Shown here: in pieces, positions 1 to 8,366 of the stretch
Position numbering within the stretch: position 1 is the stretch's first letter
How the letters are laid out: every line of letters starts with the position of its first letter
Source of the DNA: Sphingopyxis bauzanensis
GTDB taxonomy: Bacteria; Pseudomonadota; Alphaproteobacteria; Sphingomonadales; Sphingomonadaceae
NCBI RefSeq assembly: GCF_002205675.1
Contig: NZ_NISK01000004.1
Location: 62,001 to 126,000, forward strand
Direction: 5' to 3'
Length of the DNA: 64,000 nucleotides
Translations under genes and position numbers: made by a program
Notes under the pieces: model-generated
What the model saw: only the letters and a program-made list of their open reading frames with translations
Databases searched by the model: none
Told to the model about the DNA's origin: nothing

Positions 1-720
1 CATGCCGGTGAGGCCCGAAAAGGTTTCGGGGCGGCCGCCCATCGCGACGCCGAGCCGGGTGATTTCGGCGAGGCCGCGCGTCATCAGCGCCGAGCGGGTG
101 TTGTCCCCTGCCCCCAGCCCGTCGCCCATGCCGACGGCGATCGCGATGATATTCTTGAGCACCCCGCCGAGTTCGCAGCCGAGCAGGTCGGTGTTGGTAT
201 AGACGCGGAACAGCCCCGAATGGAACACCGGCTGGAGCGCGCGGACGACGATCTCATCCTCCATCGACAGCACGCTGGCCGCCGCCTGCCCGGTCATGAT
301 TTCGCGCGCGAGATTGGGGCCGGTGAGGACGCCGACGGGGTGGCCGGGGAGCACCTCCTCGATCAGTTCGGTCATGCGTTTGCCCGAGGAAAGTTCGAGG
401 CCTTTGGTCAGACTGATGACGGGTACCCAGGGGCGGAGGTGCTGGCGTGCCTCCTCGAGTACGCTGCGAAAGCTGTGCGAGGGGACGCCCATGATCAGGA
501 CGTCGGCACCGGCAACGACTTCGGCCATGTCGCCGGTCGCACGCAGCGTCGTCGGCAGCTTGATGCCGGGCAGATAATTGCGGTTCTCGTTGTCGCGGTT
601 GATGCCCTCGACCGTCTCGGCATCGCGCGCCCACAGGGTGATCGGCGCATTGCGCGACACCACCGCCGCGACCGTCGTCCCCCAGCTGCCCCCACCGAGC
701 AGGCCGACCTTCAGGCGCAT
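1..720 (-). CDS. gpsA: Glycerol-3-phosphate dehydrogenase [NAD(P)+], 3' end cut by window
   Basis: Reduces dihydroxyacetone phosphate to sn-glycerol-3-phosphate in the cytosol, supplying the backbone for phospholipids. The reverse strand reads without a stop from an ATG to the window edge, giving 240 codons of a protein usually about 330 long. The N-terminus carries the Rossmann nucleotide-binding motif GGGSWGT. Further in are the family's TKGLE and GPNLARE blocks and the later NIIAIAVGMGDGLGAGDN region. It is the first gene of a minus-strand stretch of glycerolipid genes, so the acyl acceptor for the nearby PlsB is probably made here. The C-terminus is outside the window. Identification is secure from the motifs. 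Confidence 0.95.
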   Translation of the reverse strand, partial: MRLKVGLLGGGSWGTTVAAVVSRNAPITLWARDAETVEGINRDNENRNYLPGIKLPTTLRATGDMAEVVAGADVLIMGVPSHSFRSVLEEARQHLRPWVPVISLTKGLELSSGKRMTELIEEVLPGHPVGVLTGPNLAREIMTGQAAASVLSMEDEIVVRALQPVFHSGLFRVYTNTDLLGCELGGVLKNIIAIAVGMGDGLGAGDNTRSALMTRGLAEITRLGVAMGGRPETFSGLTGM

Positions 721-780
721 ATCTCTCTCCCCTGTTTTTTGGGCAGAGTGGCGGGGGAATGGCGGGTTGGCAAGGTGCTC

Positions 781-914
781 ATCCTCCCTGTCGCGCAGCG
801 ATGGGGAGGTGGCAGCGCGAAGCGCTGACGGAGGGGCTTTGGGGCGAGGTCGCGGCCCCTCCACCACTTGCTTCGCAAGCGGTCCCCCTCCCCATGGCTT
901 CGCACAGGGAGGAT
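781..914. repeat. Dispersed hairpin repeat, type B, copy 1
   Basis: A 134-bp element bounded by a perfect 10-base inverted repeat (ATCCTCCCTG and CAGGGAGGAT). The interior is near-identical in layout to a second copy at 30825-30956, including a shared GAGGGGCTTTGG block and a CCCCTCCACCAC block. It fills the gap between gpsA and the downstream hydrolase and touches the hydrolase stop codon. No transposase is present, so it looks like a non-autonomous intergenic element. Confidence 0.8.
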
Positions 915-1846
915 TAGTGTTTGGCAATAAAACCCTTCATCACCGCAGCGGTCGCCTTGGGATCCTCGATCATCGGGACATGGCCGACATGTTCGAAAAT
1001 ATGGCTCTGGCTGCCCGCGATGCCCGCTTCGAGCACCGGCACACAGCTGACGTCAAGCAGGCGGTCGTGGCGTCCCCAGATGATCAGCGTCGGCGCCTTG
1101 ACCTCGCCCAGCCGGTCATTGAGCGGATGGTCGCGGCCTTCGTTCGCGATGACCCAGAAAATGCTGTCGAGCTGGTCGCGATATTTGAGCGCGTCGGCGT
1201 AGAGCACGGGTTTGAGGCGCGCCGGGATATAGGGCGGTTTGTGGACAACCATGCCGACCAGCCGGTCAGCGTCCTCCAGCCCCGCAAGGACGAGCGGGTT
1301 ATAATCCTCGTTCGCCGCCTGTTTCTGCAGATCGCTTTCGTTGGCGCCGTTGACTCCGGCGTTGTTGAGCAGGATTAGGCTGGCGAGCGCGCCCGGATAG
1401 TCGATCGCGTAACGCAGCGCGATCCAGCCGCCCATGCTGTTGCCACCGACATGCGGGCGGTCAAGACCGAGGGTATCGGCGAATTGCTTGAGCCGCGCGG
1501 TCTGCGCGCCAAGGTCATAGGCGAGGTCGGGGTTGCGCTCATTCTCGCCGAAGCCCGGCAGGTCGGGAGCGATGAAATGATAGTCGCGCGTCAGGTACGG
1601 CGCGATCATCGACCAATTATCCTTGTCGCCGGCAAAGCCATGGACGAGCAGCAGCAAGGGTTTCGCGGGGTCGCCGCCCTCCAGATACGGCCAGTTGCGG
1701 CCATCGACGGTGACGCTTTTCTGTACCATCCGCCCACGCTGGCGCAGCAACGCGCGACCGAGCGCGACGAGGCGGCCAGGGAAGATGAAATACATCAGCG
1801 CCAGCGCGATGAGCGGAGCGAAGAGGAGGATGAGGAGGATTTTCAT
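914..1846 (-). CDS. Membrane-anchored alpha/beta hydrolase (lipase-like)
   Basis: A 310-residue serine hydrolase of the alpha/beta-hydrolase fold. Residues 2-22 form one hydrophobic segment followed by Arg-rich residues, so the protein is probably anchored in the inner membrane. The oxyanion-hole motif HGFAGDKDNW starts near residue 69. The nucleophile elbow GNSMGG places the catalytic Ser at 137. A WGRHDR block supplies the acid and GHVPMIEDP the histidine. It resembles true lipases/esterases of the Moraxella Lip3 kind more than haloalkane dehalogenases. It lies 37 bases behind the next hydrolase, so both may belong to a lipid-turnover operon. The substrate is inferred from context, not shown. 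Confidence 0.8.
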   Translation of the reverse strand: MKILLILLFAPLIALALMYFIFPGRLVALGRALLRQRGRMVQKSVTVDGRNWPYLEGGDPAKPLLLLVHGFAGDKDNWSMIAPYLTRDYHFIAPDLPGFGENERNPDLAYDLGAQTARLKQFADTLGLDRPHVGGNSMGGWIALRYAIDYPGALASLILLNNAGVNGANESDLQKQAANEDYNPLVLAGLEDADRLVGMVVHKPPYIPARLKPVLYADALKYRDQLDSIFWVIANEGRDHPLNDRLGEVKAPTLIIWGRHDRLLDVSCVPVLEAGIAGSQSHIFEHVGHVPMIEDPKATAAVMKGFIAKH

Positions 1847-1883
1847 GGTCTGGTCCTTTGGCCCCTCCCCTTCAGGGGCGGGG

Positions 1884-2738
1884 TTATTCTGCTTTCGACA
1901 CGTGTGCGTCGAACCAGCCGATCAAATCGTCCAGCACCGCATCGCGTTCCGGCTCATTGTAGATTTCGTGGAACAGGCCGGGATAGATTTTGAGCGTCTT
2001 GTCGGCTGAGGCGACATGGTCGAACAGATATTGCGAACCCGCCACCGACGCGAGGCTGTCATCCGAACCATGCTGGAACAGGATCGGTAGCGTGATGCGG
2101 GGGGCGCCCGCCTGCGCCGCGGCCATGGCGTCCATGAACTCTTTGCCCAGCCGCGCGCCGATCTTGCCGGTGTAAACGAGCGGGTCGGCGAGATAGGCCG
2201 CGACCACCGCGGGATCGCGGCTGACGCCATTGGCGTCGAGCGACAGCACGCCGAGGCGCGGGAAGAAGCGCGACAGGAAGTGGCTGATCCAGACGGTGAA
2301 GCGTGACGGCGGCGCAGCGGGGACGATCGCGGGGCCGGAGAGCGCGGCGGCGGCGAACGCCTGCTGGCGCTCGATCAGAAACAAAGTCGAAATCAATCCG
2401 CCCATGCTGTGGCCGAGCAGCAGGCGCGGGGTGGTGCCATGATTGACCTCTACCAGGGTCAGCAGTTCGGCCATGCCGTCAGTAAAGGCCGAAAAGCGCG
2501 GCACGAACCCGCCCTCGCCGTCTGACAGCCCATGCCCCCAATGGTCGATCGCATAAACCGCGTAACCGGCGTCGATCAGCCGCTTGGCGACATGGCCGTA
2601 GCGCCCGGCATGTTCGGCATAGCCGTGCGCGAGCAGCACCACGGCCTTGGGCAGGCCTTCGGGCAGCCAATGGGTGACGTGGAGTGTTGCCCCGGCGCCC
2701 GCGGATTCGGCGGGCAGCTGGATCGTACCCACCGCCAT
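1884..2738 (-). CDS. Monoacylglycerol lipase-like alpha/beta hydrolase
   Basis: A 284-residue soluble alpha/beta hydrolase of the Hydrolase_4 (monoacylglycerol lipase/lysophospholipase) type. Diagnostic blocks are the HGYAEHAGRY segment near residue 38, DHWGHGLSDG near 65, and the nucleophile elbow GHSMGG with Ser at 111. The acid lies in QHGSDDS and the His in LFHEIYNE. No signal peptide is visible. Its ATG sits one base after the patatin gene's stop, so the two are surely co-transcribed. The likely role is removing the last acyl chain from monoacylglycerols or lysolipids. The family call is strong; the exact substrate is inferred. Confidence 0.85.
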   Translation of the reverse strand: MAVGTIQLPAESAGAGATLHVTHWLPEGLPKAVVLLAHGYAEHAGRYGHVAKRLIDAGYAVYAIDHWGHGLSDGEGGFVPRFSAFTDGMAELLTLVEVNHGTTPRLLLGHSMGGLISTLFLIERQQAFAAAALSGPAIVPAAPPSRFTVWISHFLSRFFPRLGVLSLDANGVSRDPAVVAAYLADPLVYTGKIGARLGKEFMDAMAAAQAGAPRITLPILFQHGSDDSLASVAGSQYLFDHVASADKTLKIYPGLFHEIYNEPERDAVLDDLIGWFDAHVSKAE

Positions 2739-2739
2739 A

Positions 2740-4191
2740 TTAGCGAACCGCCTTCTTCAGCGCCGCGGTGCTGCGGTGGCCGGGGCCGTCGTCGCCGGCG
2801 CGGTCGATCCTGGCCAATATGCCTTCGAGCGCACGGCTGATCGCGGTCTGGGTGCGGACCATTTCGACCTTGGGCCAGGCGGTGCGCTCGCCGGTATCGA
2901 TCAGCTCGTCGATATCCTCCTGCCCGAGATCGCTCAGGATCTTCGCGGGCGACCAGAATTTGGGCGGGCGGATGATGTTGATGTCGCCGGTATATTCCTG
3001 GTTGATCACCGAGCGCGCCATATTGGCGAGGCTGTTCAAGGGCGGCACCCATTCGAGCGGTTTCTGGAAGATGATCATATTGGCGTTGAGCCATGCCTTG
3101 AAGGTCGCCATCGACGCGTGCTGAATCGCCTCGATTGGCGCCATCTGCTTGCGCGTGTCGGTCGCGAAGGGCAGCGCGATCGGGTTCGCCTGGCTGACGA
3201 TGTGGTGGTTGACTCCGTACAGGCGTTCGAGCCGCTTGGTCGGGATGTCGTGCGTCACCGATCCATCAACCCAGCGCCGGTCGGGCTGGTACGGGATGCG
3301 GTTGCCCGCATCGTCGCGCGCCATCAGCATCACCGGCGGGAAGACGCCGGGCACCGCGCACGATGCGAGCACGGCTTCGCGGATCAGCACATTCGGCGCG
3401 GTGATCGCGTTGAGCAGGCGGCCGTTCTGATGCTTTTCGGCGGGGGCGACTGAGACGTTGAGGTGGCGGCCGCTGATCTCGAACGCTTCCTGAAAGGTCA
3501 GGTCGGGGATCAGATCGGCGAGGCGGTCGCGCACTTCGTCGGATGCGAGGCGCTTCTGTTTGGGGTCGCGCGCGGGATTGGCGAGGCGCTCGCTTTCAAG
3601 CAACGCGCCGATCTCGCTGTCCTTGCGGGTGCAGACGACCGCGGCGACGATCGATCCGCCGCTGGCGCCCGACATGATCGCGGGCAACACGCCTTCGGAC
3701 CAGAGCGCCTTGACCACGCCGATGTGGAAGAAGAGGAAGCTGCCCGATCCCGAGAGCAGCAGCGCCGAGCGGCCGTAGCAATGCTGGGCGCGGCGGAAGA
3801 AGTCGCGCTTTTCTTCGCGCGGAATGCTGCGCGCGGCGGCGATCTTGTCGAGCGAGGCGACAACCTCGGCGACATAATTCTCGATCAGCGCCTTCGTGCC
3901 GAAGCGCGCCTTTTGATAGAGGCGTTCGTGGCCCATGCCGTCGATATTGCCGTGGATGCCTTCGTTGAGGACGAAGAGCAACCCCTTGACGTCACCCGCC
4001 GCCGACAGCTTGCGCAGCCGTTCAAGCCGGGCGCGGATCGCCTTGTAATCGAAATGCTTGCTTTCGTCGGCGTCGCGCCACGTTTGCAGCCCCGATTTCT
4101 TGTCATGCTCGCGCGCGGCCTTGGCCCAGGCGATGTAGTCGGGCGCGGTCACGAGATCGCGGTCGGCGCTGAGCGTCGGGGTGAAAAGCAT
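2740..4191 (-). CDS. Patatin-like phospholipase/triacylglycerol lipase with DUF3336 domain
   Basis: A 483-residue acyl hydrolase. An N-terminal DUF3336-like region (about residues 10-125) precedes a patatin domain. The patatin Ser-Asp dyad is visible: GASGGS with Ser177, and DGSVTHD with Asp309. This architecture matches the yeast TAG lipases Tgl3/4/5 and their bacterial relatives rather than short secreted ExoU-like patatins. No signal peptide or clear transmembrane helix is seen. It is the upstream partner of the adjacent monoacylglycerol lipase-like gene and follows the WS/DGAT gene by 22 bases. A role in mobilising stored or membrane acyl lipids is inferred from this placement. Confidence 0.85.
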   Translation of the reverse strand: MLFTPTLSADRDLVTAPDYIAWAKAAREHDKKSGLQTWRDADESKHFDYKAIRARLERLRKLSAAGDVKGLLFVLNEGIHGNIDGMGHERLYQKARFGTKALIENYVAEVVASLDKIAAARSIPREEKRDFFRRAQHCYGRSALLLSGSGSFLFFHIGVVKALWSEGVLPAIMSGASGGSIVAAVVCTRKDSEIGALLESERLANPARDPKQKRLASDEVRDRLADLIPDLTFQEAFEISGRHLNVSVAPAEKHQNGRLLNAITAPNVLIREAVLASCAVPGVFPPVMLMARDDAGNRIPYQPDRRWVDGSVTHDIPTKRLERLYGVNHHIVSQANPIALPFATDTRKQMAPIEAIQHASMATFKAWLNANMIIFQKPLEWVPPLNSLANMARSVINQEYTGDINIIRPPKFWSPAKILSDLGQEDIDELIDTGERTAWPKVEMVRTQTAISRALEGILARIDRAGDDGPGHRSTAALKKAVR

Positions 4192-4213
4192 TCAATATTC
4201 CTGCAAGACATGG

Positions 4214-5791
4214 TTATTTTTTCGGAGTCTTGCGGGTTGCGTTGCCTTTGGCAACCGGTTTCGCCCGCGGTGTGGCGGCAGGTTTCGGGACGGCTTTTGC
4301 TGTCACCTTCGGTTTTGACGTTGCTTTGGCCGCCGGTTTCGGCGTTGCCGTAGCGGCTTTGGGCTTTTCGCCTTTCGGCACCGCCGCCATCAAATCGGCG
4401 AAACTTTCCTCGATACATTCGCGGAAAAAGGCGATGTCGGGCATGATTGCACGCTCGCAGATGATCGAAAAGGCGATGCGGCCGTTGTAGCTGGGGGTGG
4501 CGACGAACAGCCCCATATTGTTCGCGAGCGGCGCCATGCCGTGCTGCATGACGAGCTGTGCGCCCGCAAGGTACAGCGGCACCTGCGCGCCGGGGACGTT
4601 CGAGATGAACAGGTTGGTGCCGCGCACTGCAAAGCGTTCGCTGGTGACGAGCCGCGCCACCGCGGCCATCGTCGCGCCCGGAATATGCTGCGACAGGTCG
4701 GTCATGATCCGCGCGCTGACGCCTGCTTTGGCTTCCTTCGCCTCGACCGTATAGTCGCGGATCGCGGCGAGGCGCGTGAGCGGATCGACGATGTCGCTGC
4801 GCACGGGGACGCTCATTGCCGAGACCTGATTGCCGGGCGTCGAGGCCTTGCCCGCTCCCTTGTCCTTGCCGCGCAGGTTGATCGGGGCGACCGCGACCAG
4901 GCTGTCCTTGGGCAATTCCTTGTGCTTCGCCAGATATTTGCGCAGCGCACCGCCGACCGTCGTCAGCACGACGTCGTTGACCGTCGCGCCCGGCACCTTC
5001 TTGCGAACCAAGGCAACGTCGGACAGCGCGACCGAGGTGCCGTCGAACATCTTGTGCGGGCCGACCGGGACGTTGAAGCGTGTCTCGGGTACCCCCGCGG
5101 TCATCCCGCCCTCGGCCATCGCCTTGCGCGCCGACGAGATGATCGCGGGCGACATTTTCATCAGCGCGTTCATGAACTTGACCGGCGATTGCAGCGACGC
5201 CGACCAGGCGCGGGACAGCGTTTCGGCGCTCGACGGCGGATCGCCCAGATCCTCGACCGGCGGCGGTTCGGCGATGGCGGGGGTGCCGTTGGCATCGATA
5301 TCGCTCATCGCGATGAAGGCGTGCGCGCCCGACGCGCCATCGACCGCGGCGTGGTGGACGCGGTGGAGCATCGCGAAACTGCCCTTCGGAATGCCCGGGA
5401 TGCGGTCGAGCCCTTCGATGATATAGATGTCCCACAACGGGCGGTTCATATCCATCGGTTTGGAGAAATAGCGCGCCACCGCGATGCAGAATTGCCGCCA
5501 GTCGCCGGGTTCGGGAAGCCGCGCATGGCTCATATGCGCCTCGACATCGAAATGCTCGTCCTCGACCCAATAGGGATGGTCCATGTCGAACGGCAGGCGG
5601 TGGAGGCGGCGCTTGAACAAGGGCGAGGTGTGGACGCGGCTTTCGACGTGGCGGATGATGTCCTTGAAGCGCACGAAGCCGCCCGGCGCGGTCGAGGGGT
5701 CGTAGATATAGACGCCCATGATGTGGGTCAGGTTGTTCGCGGTCTGGGTGTAAAGGAACTGGGCGTCCTGCGCGCTGAGCTGTTTGAGCAT
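4214..5791 (-). CDS. Wax ester synthase/diacylglycerol acyltransferase (WS/DGAT)
   Basis: A 525-residue acyl-CoA:alcohol or acyl-CoA:diacylglycerol acyltransferase, the terminal enzyme of bacterial wax ester and triacylglycerol synthesis. The catalytic HHxxxDG motif is intact as HHAAVDG at 146-152. The second conserved block TVNDVVL follows in the middle of the protein. The start is the Met of MLKQLSAQDAQFLY, which matches the family N-terminus. An in-frame ATG 36 codons upstream lies in a dispersed repeat and is rejected. The last 54 residues are a low-complexity Ala/Lys/Pro tail that is not part of the enzyme fold. The preference for TAG, wax or another acceptor cannot be read from sequence. 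Confidence 0.9.
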   Translation of the reverse strand: MLKQLSAQDAQFLYTQTANNLTHIMGVYIYDPSTAPGGFVRFKDIIRHVESRVHTSPLFKRRLHRLPFDMDHPYWVEDEHFDVEAHMSHARLPEPGDWRQFCIAVARYFSKPMDMNRPLWDIYIIEGLDRIPGIPKGSFAMLHRVHHAAVDGASGAHAFIAMSDIDANGTPAIAEPPPVEDLGDPPSSAETLSRAWSASLQSPVKFMNALMKMSPAIISSARKAMAEGGMTAGVPETRFNVPVGPHKMFDGTSVALSDVALVRKKVPGATVNDVVLTTVGGALRKYLAKHKELPKDSLVAVAPINLRGKDKGAGKASTPGNQVSAMSVPVRSDIVDPLTRLAAIRDYTVEAKEAKAGVSARIMTDLSQHIPGATMAAVARLVTSERFAVRGTNLFISNVPGAQVPLYLAGAQLVMQHGMAPLANNMGLFVATPSYNGRIAFSIICERAIMPDIAFFRECIEESFADLMAAVPKGEKPKAATATPKPAAKATSKPKVTAKAVPKPAATPRAKPVAKGNATRKTPKK

Positions 5792-5813
5792 GTTAGATTC
5801 CTTTACAGACCTC

Positions 5814-5895
5814 GTCATTGCGAACGAAGCGAAGCAATCCAGGACGATATATGCGACGCTGGATTGCCGCGTCGCCTTCGGCTCCTCGCAATGAC
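5814..5895. repeat. Dispersed hairpin repeat, type A, copy 1
   Basis: An 82-bp element with outer arms GTCATTGCGA and TCGCAATGAC and an inner pair built on AGCGAAGCAATCC / GGATTGCCGCGTCG. Two relatives occur at 8272-8351 and 42698-42778. It lies immediately upstream of the WS/DGAT start and is open in that reading frame, which creates a false N-terminal extension containing RHCEEP. Such repeats are widespread in sphingomonad genomes (general knowledge). Confidence 0.85.
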
Positions 5896-5908
5896 GCAAG
5901 AGAGCAAG

Positions 5909-8254
5909 TCATTGCTGATCTCCCACCCCCGGCAACCGATCCGCCAGCGCGACGGTCGACAGCCGCATGGTTTCCATCACGTTCGCCAGCCCGCGCAGTT
6001 CCGCCAGCAGCGCGCGGCGCGAGGTAAGGAAGTCAGGGGTCGCTTCCTCGGCGAACCCCATGTGGCGCATCAGCGACAAGCCGTTGGAGAACAGCAATTT
6101 GCCGATCGCGGCCTCGCTGCTGATCCGGCGGAGCAGATAGGCCTGTTTGCCCTCGGTCAGCGCGGCGTCGAGCAAGGCCTTTTCATCGACCGCGTCACCC
6201 GGCTTTGCGCGAGCGAGCAGGCCGGCGACGACCGAATAGGCCTCGGCAAAGGGCAGCAGGATCGCATGGCCGACGACGGGCTGGCAACGGCGCAGCAGCT
6301 GCGCGATGCCGCGGTCGCCGCTGGCGAGGCGGCGGTCCCACACCGGATCGATGCGGTCGAGCTCGGCGCGCAATGCGGCCATATGCTCGTCGCGCGGCGG
6401 ATAGAAGAATTCGAATTTGAACAGGTCGCGGAGGCGATCGATCTTGTCCCAGAACGCTGCGGTCGCATCGCCGCTGTCGGCGTCGCGCAGTTCGAACAGC
6501 GCCAGTTCTATCATGGCGCGGTCGAGGAAATGATGCGCGATGATGTTGCGATAATAGCTCGCCATCGGATGTTTGGCGGGGTCGATCGAATAGACATTTT
6601 CGCTGCCCGCTTCGTAACGGGTGAGCAGTCCGCTGGTGACGAGCGTGTCGACGGTGGCCGAAAGCGCCGCGTCGTCACCGCTACCCAGTTCGCTGCTGAT
6701 CCGGATGCCGCGCGCCCGCGCCCAATCGGTCACCGCGCCGATCGCCCCGAGCAGTTCGGCCGAGGTCGCGCCGCGCGGCGCCATGCCGATCAGGATCAGG
6801 CACATTACCGAGGTGACGGTGAGCGGGGTGACGCGGTTCGCCTCGACAGCGACGGCAAAGGCGATCTTTTCCAGCGCACGCTTGTCGTCGGCGCCCGGCG
6901 CGGTGTCGATCACCACCGGGTTGCCGATGTCGAGCCGGATGCGCCCCGAGGGTTCCTTCAGGCTCTTCATATAGCCGATGAACCACGACAGGCTCTCGGG
7001 CTTTTTGCTGCGCCCGGTCTGTTCGGCGGCATATTCTTCGACGTCGCGGATCAGGTCGAAACTGGTGACGAAGGGGACGAAATGGACGCCGCGCGTGCCC
7101 GTCGCGTGGGCGGCGTCGAGGACATATTTCATCAGGCCATATTTGGGCGGCATCAGCTTGCCGAGCCGCGAGCGGGTGCCCTCAAACGCCCAGCTCAGCG
7201 GGAAGCGCTTGGCAAGCAGCCAGGCGATATAATGGCGCAGCACGAGTTTATAGACCGGCTGATCCTGAAAGCTGCGGCGGATGAAGATCATCCCCGAGCG
7301 GCGGAAAAATTCGCCCATCACCGCGAAGTCGAGATTGGCGCCGCCGAAGCTGTGCAGCATCGGCATGTCGTTCTCATAGGTAAGGCGGCTGGGGGTGGCG
7401 CCGTCGATATAGGTTTTGTGGGTGAAGAGGATCGCGGTCGGATGTTCGCGCAGGATGGCGCGCAGCCGGGCGAGTTCGGCGGCGTCGACCTCCATCTCGG
7501 GCGCGTAGCCACCGAACATCATGCGGTCGAGGCGGGCGCGGAGGTCGAGGAACAGCGCGCTGGGCCGCGCAATGACCTCTTTCATTAGCGGGCGGGCTTC
7601 GCGAAACAGTTCGGCGACCGGGCGCCCCGTTGCCTCGGACAATTCGGCGAGCGCCGCACGGAATTTGGGGCTGGTGCGCAGGCCGTCGGCGACGAAGCGC
7701 GGCACCTTGTAGCGGGTCCCGCGGATGCCGCGTTCGGCGACATCGAGCGCAAGCCCGGCCTGCCGCGCGACGAAGCCGGCGAACTCGGCACCATCGGGGC
7801 CAGCCGCATCGCCGCCGCCGGTTTGCGCCGCGAACCGGTCGCGCAAGGCGGCGAGCGTCGCCGCCTCGCCGACCAGAATCTGCGCGCGGCGGCGGTCGCG
7901 GAGCAGGATCAGTCGAGCGCGCAACGAGCCGGGATGGCGCGGGTCGCCGAACAATATGTGGCGGAATTTGAGTGCGCGGTCGCGCTCGAACCCCGGGATG
8001 CGCCACGCGACGCGCAGCGGCACCACCTGCCGCGACGGTTGCCCATCGAGCCGGGCGCGGAGGGATTCGAGCGGCAGGGCGTGGTCGTCATCCTCGATCG
8101 CGAGGCTGGCCCATTGGGGATCGTTGTCGCCAGCGGTCGCATGGACCCAATCGAGCAAGAGCTGGCGTTCGACCCCGTTGCGCGCGTCGATGATATAGAG
8201 CCGGTCGGCCGCGTCCTCCGTTATGATGGGGGTGCGGGGCGTGCCGTCGGCCAT
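5909..8254 (-). CDS. plsB: Glycerol-3-phosphate 1-O-acyltransferase PlsB
   Basis: A 781-residue membrane-associated enzyme that transfers an acyl chain from acyl-CoA or acyl-ACP to the sn-1 position of glycerol-3-phosphate, the first committed step of phospholipid and TAG synthesis. The acyltransferase motif HX4D is present as HKTYID (His279, Asp284). Motif III is FEGTRSR at 357-363. Length is near that of E. coli PlsB (about 807). The substrate is made by gpsA at the start of the window, and the product could pass to the HAD-PlsC fusion upstream. Gammaproteobacteria have PlsB, while many alphaproteobacteria rely on PlsX/PlsY, so its presence is worth noting. Confidence 0.92.
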   Translation of the reverse strand: MADGTPRTPIITEDAADRLYIIDARNGVERQLLLDWVHATAGDNDPQWASLAIEDDDHALPLESLRARLDGQPSRQVVPLRVAWRIPGFERDRALKFRHILFGDPRHPGSLRARLILLRDRRRAQILVGEAATLAALRDRFAAQTGGGDAAGPDGAEFAGFVARQAGLALDVAERGIRGTRYKVPRFVADGLRTSPKFRAALAELSEATGRPVAELFREARPLMKEVIARPSALFLDLRARLDRMMFGGYAPEMEVDAAELARLRAILREHPTAILFTHKTYIDGATPSRLTYENDMPMLHSFGGANLDFAVMGEFFRRSGMIFIRRSFQDQPVYKLVLRHYIAWLLAKRFPLSWAFEGTRSRLGKLMPPKYGLMKYVLDAAHATGTRGVHFVPFVTSFDLIRDVEEYAAEQTGRSKKPESLSWFIGYMKSLKEPSGRIRLDIGNPVVIDTAPGADDKRALEKIAFAVAVEANRVTPLTVTSVMCLILIGMAPRGATSAELLGAIGAVTDWARARGIRISSELGSGDDAALSATVDTLVTSGLLTRYEAGSENVYSIDPAKHPMASYYRNIIAHHFLDRAMIELALFELRDADSGDATAAFWDKIDRLRDLFKFEFFYPPRDEHMAALRAELDRIDPVWDRRLASGDRGIAQLLRRCQPVVGHAILLPFAEAYSVVAGLLARAKPGDAVDEKALLDAALTEGKQAYLLRRISSEAAIGKLLFSNGLSLMRHMGFAEEATPDFLTSRRALLAELRGLANVMETMRLSTVALADRLPGVGDQQ

Positions 8255-8271
8255 GTCGCTAAAATCCCTCC

Positions 8272-8351
8272 GTCATTGCGAGGAGCGTAGCGACGCGGCA
8301 ATTCAGCGTGACGTAGCCCGTCTTGGATTGCTTCGCTACGCTCGCAATGAC
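8272..8351. repeat. Dispersed hairpin repeat, type A, copy 2
   Basis: An 80-bp element with arms GTCATTGCGAGGAGCGTAGC and GCTACGCTCGCAATGAC, located between plsB and the HAD-PlsC gene. It is the same family as the copies at 5814-5895 and 42698-42778. On the plus strand it reads through as RHCEERSD, the hallmark of spurious proteins predicted from this repeat. Confidence 0.85.
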
Positions 8352-8366
8352 GATGTGGGACATGCG

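Noticed and set aside
5792..5899. Upstream start adding 36 residues to the WS/DGAT
   Set aside because: The added sequence (RHCEEPKATRQS...) is the translation of a dispersed hairpin repeat; the family N-terminus begins at MLKQLSAQDAQ.
4541..7588. A 1015-codon open frame on the plus strand
   Set aside because: It lies antisense to the WS/DGAT and PlsB genes, has Arg/Asp/Gly-rich shadow composition and no family motif. Long antisense frames are usual in G+C-rich DNA.
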